Part shown: positions 60,585 through 64,000 of the stretch, piece by piece
Layout: each line of letters begins with the position of its first letter
Position numbering within the stretch: the first letter of the stretch is position 1
Origin: Lachnospiraceae bacterium
Lineage (GTDB): Bacteria > Bacillota_A > Clostridia > Lachnospirales > Lachnospiraceae
NCBI GenBank assembly: GCA_021770615.1
Contig: JAETQR010000018.1
Location: 16,583-80,582, forward strand
Reading direction: 5' to 3'
Length of the DNA: 64,000 nt
The notes under the pieces: generated by a model
What the model was told of the DNA's origin: nothing
What the model saw: the letters and a program-made list of their open reading frames with translations, nothing else
Databases searched by the model: none
Made by a program: the position numbers and the translations under genes

Positions 60585-62951
60585 ATGAAAAAAAGAATCC
60601 TTTCCTTCCTGCTGGCCGGGCTTCTCTTTCTCAACCCACTGATTCCCCAGGCTGAGGCAAAGAGTAACACGCTTTCCGAAGAGACTCCCCGCCTGAAAGA
60701 CAATCTTTCTGGCACAGAATACATAGACGGAACCGTCCTTGTGACGATAGCCGCTCCGGAAGAGACCTCTCTCACAAGAGAGGGAAAAACTTCATTTGAT
60801 AAAAATATTTCGATCGAAGAGACTTATGAACTGGGCACCGCTTCCTCTCTGGCCGGAAACAGTTCCGAGAAGGAGTTTCTGGATGATAAAACGATCTACG
60901 TCTCGGAAATCTCCTCGGAAACCTATTCAACTCCTGAACTCATGCAAAAACTCGAAAACAAAGCTTATGTCCTGTCTGTAGAACCGGATTATGTCCAGTA
61001 CCTGGATTCCGTATCCAATGACACCTGTTCCGATGAGCAGTGGTATCTGGATAACGGCGGGAATTTCCAGGGCTCCAGTCCGGGTATTTCCTATTCTTCC
61101 ACGAAATCAAAACAAAAGACAGGAACCCCCGTCATCGCTGTTATGGATACCGGGATCAATTTTAATCATGAGGACCTCGCAGAACGCATGTGGGTCAATT
61201 CCGATATTACCCTTGGCGGCGTATATGGTTATGATTTCACAGAAGATACAGCCTATTGTATGGATACGCACGGACACGGCACCCACTGCGCCGGTGTGAT
61301 CGCCGCTGCCACAGACAATCAGAAAGGGATCGCCGGAATCTCCTCTGCAAAACTCATGGCTCTGAAAGTTTTTGATGCAGAAGGACAGACGTCTAACTCG
61401 GTCATCGCGAAAGCACTGAACTACATCATCCAGGCAAAAAACTCCGGCGTAAATATCACTGCAGTGAATTGCTCTTGGGGCGGTGGCACATCAAGTCCCC
61501 TTATGGCTCAGTTGATCAAGCAGATTGGTGCTTCCGGGACGCTTTTTATCTTTGCTGCCGGAAATGAGGGCATAGATCATGACCCCGCCCCACTTTCCTG
61601 CCCCTATGATCTCTATACCGGAAGGGACTTTACGGAAAACCGGAACTATATCCTTATTACGGGCTCCTCAGATCCAAATGATGCTCCTTCCGATTTCTCA
61701 GATTATGGAAGTCAGGATGTCGACATGTTCGCTCCGGGTGAACGTATCCTGTCGACTTACTGCGAAGACACTTATTTTCCGGGAACATACGACACCGCCA
61801 CAGAGGCAGCTCTGACAGACACCTTTCTCTCAATGGATAATGAACAGGAGGCAGCCCGGTTCTACACCGATGAGCAGATCGGCCTTTCCCCGGACATTCC
61901 TGCATCTTTGACATACAACACCCAGAAAGACTATCGGGAATCTTCCTCTTCGGGAAGTCTTCTGTGGACACTCTCTCTGGGTAACGCCCCCTCTGCAAGA
62001 GAACGGATCTCTTATCTGTATCTGGATGTGACGGATCACGCTCCGGAAAACCTTGAAGCTGACTGCTACGTCTCCATGCTGTTAGGGGATACAGATTCCG
62101 ACGGCTTCTTCACATGGGAACATGTCGTAAGAAAATCAAGCGGTGCATATGGTTCAGAAGATAACCGGTTTTATGCCGCACCCGATGGAAAAATATATTT
62201 TAAGGTCCTTGGCATCGTTCCTTCTGACAGGGCATCCGGAAATCTGGTATATTCCGTGGACGATGTCGGGATCTCCGTAACCGATCCTGATACCTCTCTT
62301 TTCGGACAATATGAAGTCATGAACGGAACTTCTATGTCTGCACCGATGGTGACCGGCGCCGCTGCCCTGCTCGCTGAAGTATATCCGGACGATAGTGTGA
62401 CAGACCGAAGAGGCCGCCTTCTCTCCTGCGTCCGGACCATTCCTGCCCTTTCCGGAAAATGTATCACCGGCGGCGTTCTTGATCTGGCAAAGATGGATCA
62501 ATACACTCCACAGCCGGCGACAACGGGAACAGGAATTTCCCAACCATCCTCTACTCCATCTTCTTCCACGCAAAAGAGTGTCCAGAAAATTTCCGTCAAA
62601 ACGGTAAAAATTTCCTCCTCCGCACGGAGAATTTATACCGTGCGGAAAAAAACCTCTTCCGGAAAAACCAAAAAGACAACAAAAACAAAAAAGGCAAAGC
62701 TAAAATCTTCAAAGATCACACTGAATACCGGAGATAAATTAAAACTCACAGCAACCGTGTCTCCTTCTAACGCCACCACCAAAAAGGTAAAATGGAGCTC
62801 TTCCCGCAAAAAATGGGCCAGTGTCACCCAAAAGGGAGTCGTGACCACGAAACAGAAAGGCAGAGGACATACCGTAACAATAACTGCCACTTCCACAGAC
62901 GGAAGCCGGAAAAAAGCGGCGTGTAAAATAAAGATCCGGAAGCAGCGCTAA
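60585..62951 (+). CDS. Secreted subtilisin-like (S8) serine protease with C-terminal Big_2 domain
   Basis: A 788-aa exported protein. Signal peptide at 1-25, a propeptide of about 100 residues, then the catalytic domain: MDTGINFNHEDL (Asp 188), HGHGTHCAGV (His 231), FAAGNEG (oxyanion Asn), and GTSMSAPMV (Ser 583). About 150 residues between the oxyanion site and Ser 583 form an inserted domain. The C-terminus is a Ser/Thr-rich linker, then a Lys-rich Big_2 domain (about 670-788, WSSSRKKWASVTQKGVV). It probably acts on surface or host proteins. Site GAGG before the ATG. Confidence 0.9.
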   Translation: MKKRILSFLLAGLLFLNPLIPQAEAKSNTLSEETPRLKDNLSGTEYIDGTVLVTIAAPEETSLTREGKTSFDKNISIEETYELGTASSLAGNSSEKEFLDDKTIYVSEISSETYSTPELMQKLENKAYVLSVEPDYVQYLDSVSNDTCSDEQWYLDNGGNFQGSSPGISYSSTKSKQKTGTPVIAVMDTGINFNHEDLAERMWVNSDITLGGVYGYDFTEDTAYCMDTHGHGTHCAGVIAAATDNQKGIAGISSAKLMALKVFDAEGQTSNSVIAKALNYIIQAKNSGVNITAVNCSWGGGTSSPLMAQLIKQIGASGTLFIFAAGNEGIDHDPAPLSCPYDLYTGRDFTENRNYILITGSSDPNDAPSDFSDYGSQDVDMFAPGERILSTYCEDTYFPGTYDTATEAALTDTFLSMDNEQEAARFYTDEQIGLSPDIPASLTYNTQKDYRESSSSGSLLWTLSLGNAPSARERISYLYLDVTDHAPENLEADCYVSMLLGDTDSDGFFTWEHVVRKSSGAYGSEDNRFYAAPDGKIYFKVLGIVPSDRASGNLVYSVDDVGISVTDPDTSLFGQYEVMNGTSMSAPMVTGAAALLAEVYPDDSVTDRRGRLLSCVRTIPALSGKCITGGVLDLAKMDQYTPQPATTGTGISQPSSTPSSSTQKSVQKISVKTVKISSSARRIYTVRKKTSSGKTKKTTKTKKAKLKSSKITLNTGDKLKLTATVSPSNATTKKVKWSSSRKKWASVTQKGVVTTKQKGRGHTVTITATSTDGSRKKAACKIKIRKQR

Positions 62952-63002
62952 TCGTTTTCGTTATTGCATTTCACAGCGACCATGAGAATTTGCAAAAGAC
63001 AA

Positions 63003-63056
63003 GAACCATTTCTGATAAAAACTAACACGTTACACGTTCTTTATCAGAAATGGTTC
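63003..63056. terminator. 17-bp perfect inverted repeat, likely terminator
   Basis: GAACCATTTCTGATAAA (63003-63019) pairs perfectly with TTTATCAGAAATGGTTC (63040-63056) around a 20-base loop. On the minus strand it is followed by a U-rich TTGTCTTTT. It lies downstream of the remnant gene at 63067 and after the protease stop. Confidence 0.55.
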
Positions 63057-63066
63057 ATATGTACAA

Positions 63067-63363
63067 CTATCTTTCGTCATCTGCCGATGGGCCACCTGCC
63101 ATCGTATCCGTCGCTGCTGCTGCTTTCAAAGACTTAAATTGCAATACAGGTTTTTTGGCTTTGATCTCTATCGTGAATTTCAAGGTTCCCTGCCCTGAGG
63201 CAAAAATTTCAAGACGCTGCGTCCCTTTCTTATATTTTATTTTTTTTGAGTTATGCTGGCCTCCGCGAACCTCTATCGCACGTACAACACCTCCATCTCC
63301 TTTATAGAGAACTTAGGAGCCTGAACGTACACAGAATAAAATATTTTCCCAGATATTGACATG
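63067..63363 (-). pseudogene. Frameshifted remnant after the Rpn gene
   Basis: Two minus-strand reading segments seem to be parts of one protein. The first, from ATG near 63360, reads MSISGKIFYSVYVQAPKFSIK and then hits a stop in KEMEVLYVR. The second, in the next frame, reads GDGGVVRAIEVRGGQHN, KGTQRLEIFASGQGTLKFTIEI and ends at TAG 63067-63069. A single base change near 63300 would join them. The joined product is a small beta-rich protein of about 100 residues that I do not recognise. Sequencing error is possible. Confidence 0.45.
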
Positions 63364-64000
63364 TCAGGCCAAGCCCGAATCAGCCATTTCTCTCCTGTAA
63401 ATTCCGTACTCCTCCATAAGTTTCTCCTGAAATACCAGATCCTGTGAAGAGCGAAACAAATCATCCGTCCTTCCCTCTTCCACCAGATAATGGTTCAGCT
63501 CATTCACCGCACGGATTCCATCCATCCAGCCTTCTTTCTTCCCATCCCTGATCATCTCCCGGATCGCAAGACACATATCAAATCCCTCCTCTTTTTCATA
63601 CTCTTCTTTGTGTATCTCCAGTTTCCTGCTCCTGCTATAGACAGCTACCACATCATAAGCATCTTCCCGCAGATGGCGGAACGCTTCCTTTTCCTCTACA
63701 TACCGTCTTAGCTCCTCTTTGTCATCCTGACGTTTTAAAAATCCAAACACCTCCCTCAGGTCAGTCCGGAACACATCGCTCGTCCTCATCCTATGGATAT
63801 CCCAAAGATTCACATGGAAATCATTATAGAACGGAACCAGCCTTTCCCTGATCTCCGGCGGTATCTTCTCCACCCCTGCCATTTTCCCAAGTACTGTATG
63901 GCCGTCCCATTTCTTCCTTCCCAGATAAATGCCGATCGTGATCACCGGCATCAGACAGTCCCTTCCTGAAAATCCGGAAAGGTACTCTGCCGACCGCAGA
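63364..64000 (-). CDS. Rpn-family nuclease/putative transposase, C-terminal part
   Basis: The frame runs open from the window edge to the stop at 63364, about 212 residues, so the N-terminus lies outside. It keeps FSGRDCLMPVITIGIYLGRK and KWDGHTVLGKM, the segment following the PD-(D/E)XK active site in Rpn-type proteins, and a helical C-terminal part with FGFLKRQDDKEELRRYV. Rpn proteins are PD-(D/E)XK nucleases that promote recombination and are often found in many copies in Lachnospiraceae. The active-site residues are beyond the edge and cannot be checked. Confidence 0.75.
   Translation of the reverse strand, partial: LRSAEYLSGFSGRDCLMPVITIGIYLGRKKWDGHTVLGKMAGVEKIPPEIRERLVPFYNDFHVNLWDIHRMRTSDVFRTDLREVFGFLKRQDDKEELRRYVEEKEAFRHLREDAYDVVAVYSRSRKLEIHKEEYEKEEGFDMCLAIREMIRDGKKEGWMDGIRAVNELNHYLVEEGRTDDLFRSSQDLVFQEKLMEEYGIYRREMADSGLA

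Overview
The window looks like chromosomal DNA from a low- to mid-GC Gram-positive Clostridia, most likely a Lachnospiraceae gut anaerobe. The reasons are the AGGAGG ribosome sites, several secreted proteins with lysine-rich bacterial Ig-like (Big_2) domains, a LysM-GH18 spore-lytic-type enzyme, an isoleucine T-box, LicD proteins, a Tad-pilus-type ParA-like ATPase and an Rpn-type nuclease. Genus cannot be told from the sequence alone. No rRNA, tRNA, CRISPR array or complete transposon was found.

Layout. Positions 1-1290 hold the start of a beta-helix-like surface protein and a CpaE/ParA-like ATPase. Positions 1396-2200 hold two arrays of a structured hairpin repeat. Positions 2194-12719 hold minus-strand housekeeping and surface genes: PAP2 phosphatase, GHL10 glycosidase, cysK, a large Ig-like surface protein, a DJ-1 protein, an RluA pseudouridine synthase, an M23 peptidase and murI. 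An RND pump with a built-in coiled coil follows at 12803-16753. Positions 16955-27931 hold a cell-surface polysaccharide cluster: LysM-GH18, CDP-glycerol transferase, PglF-like dehydratase, O-antigen ligase-like protein, GT4, two GT2 and two LicD. A 239-bp near-palindrome sits inside it. Positions 28130-32941 hold small accessory genes: an unknown protein, an Ig-like protein, a lipoprotein, a Fic-fold protein with Gln at the catalytic His, and an M14 carboxypeptidase.

Positions 33047-42448 carry a GT2-GtrA fusion, then an unusual ABC operon (propeller-solute-binding fusion, two sugar permeases, a membrane-fusion-type protein, a MacB-like periplasmic fragment, no ATPase) with a divergent two-component system. 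Positions 43137-49306 are the most interesting block: a polyprenyl-type GT2, a TagF-like polymerase fused to a GT42/DUF115-like domain, KdsB, a DmpG/HMGL-type aldolase with its own extra C-terminal domain, and KdsC. Together these look like a complete route to a CMP-activated 3-deoxy-ulosonic (Kdo-like) sugar and its transfer to a phosphate-linked surface polymer in a Gram-positive.

Positions 49349-53103 hold a lipoprotein cyclophilin, a DUF4349 lipoprotein and a xanthine salvage pair (xpt and an NCS2 permease). Positions 53240-60490 hold glycogen phosphorylase, an eukaryote-like ileS with an AUC-specifier T-box leader, and a degenerate HD-GYP protein. The right end holds a secreted subtilase with a Big_2 domain, a frameshifted remnant, and the C-terminal part of an Rpn nuclease cut by the window edge.

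Start codons were re-chosen by ribosome-site inspection, so several differ from the longest open frame. All functional calls are from motif reading; no database search was run.
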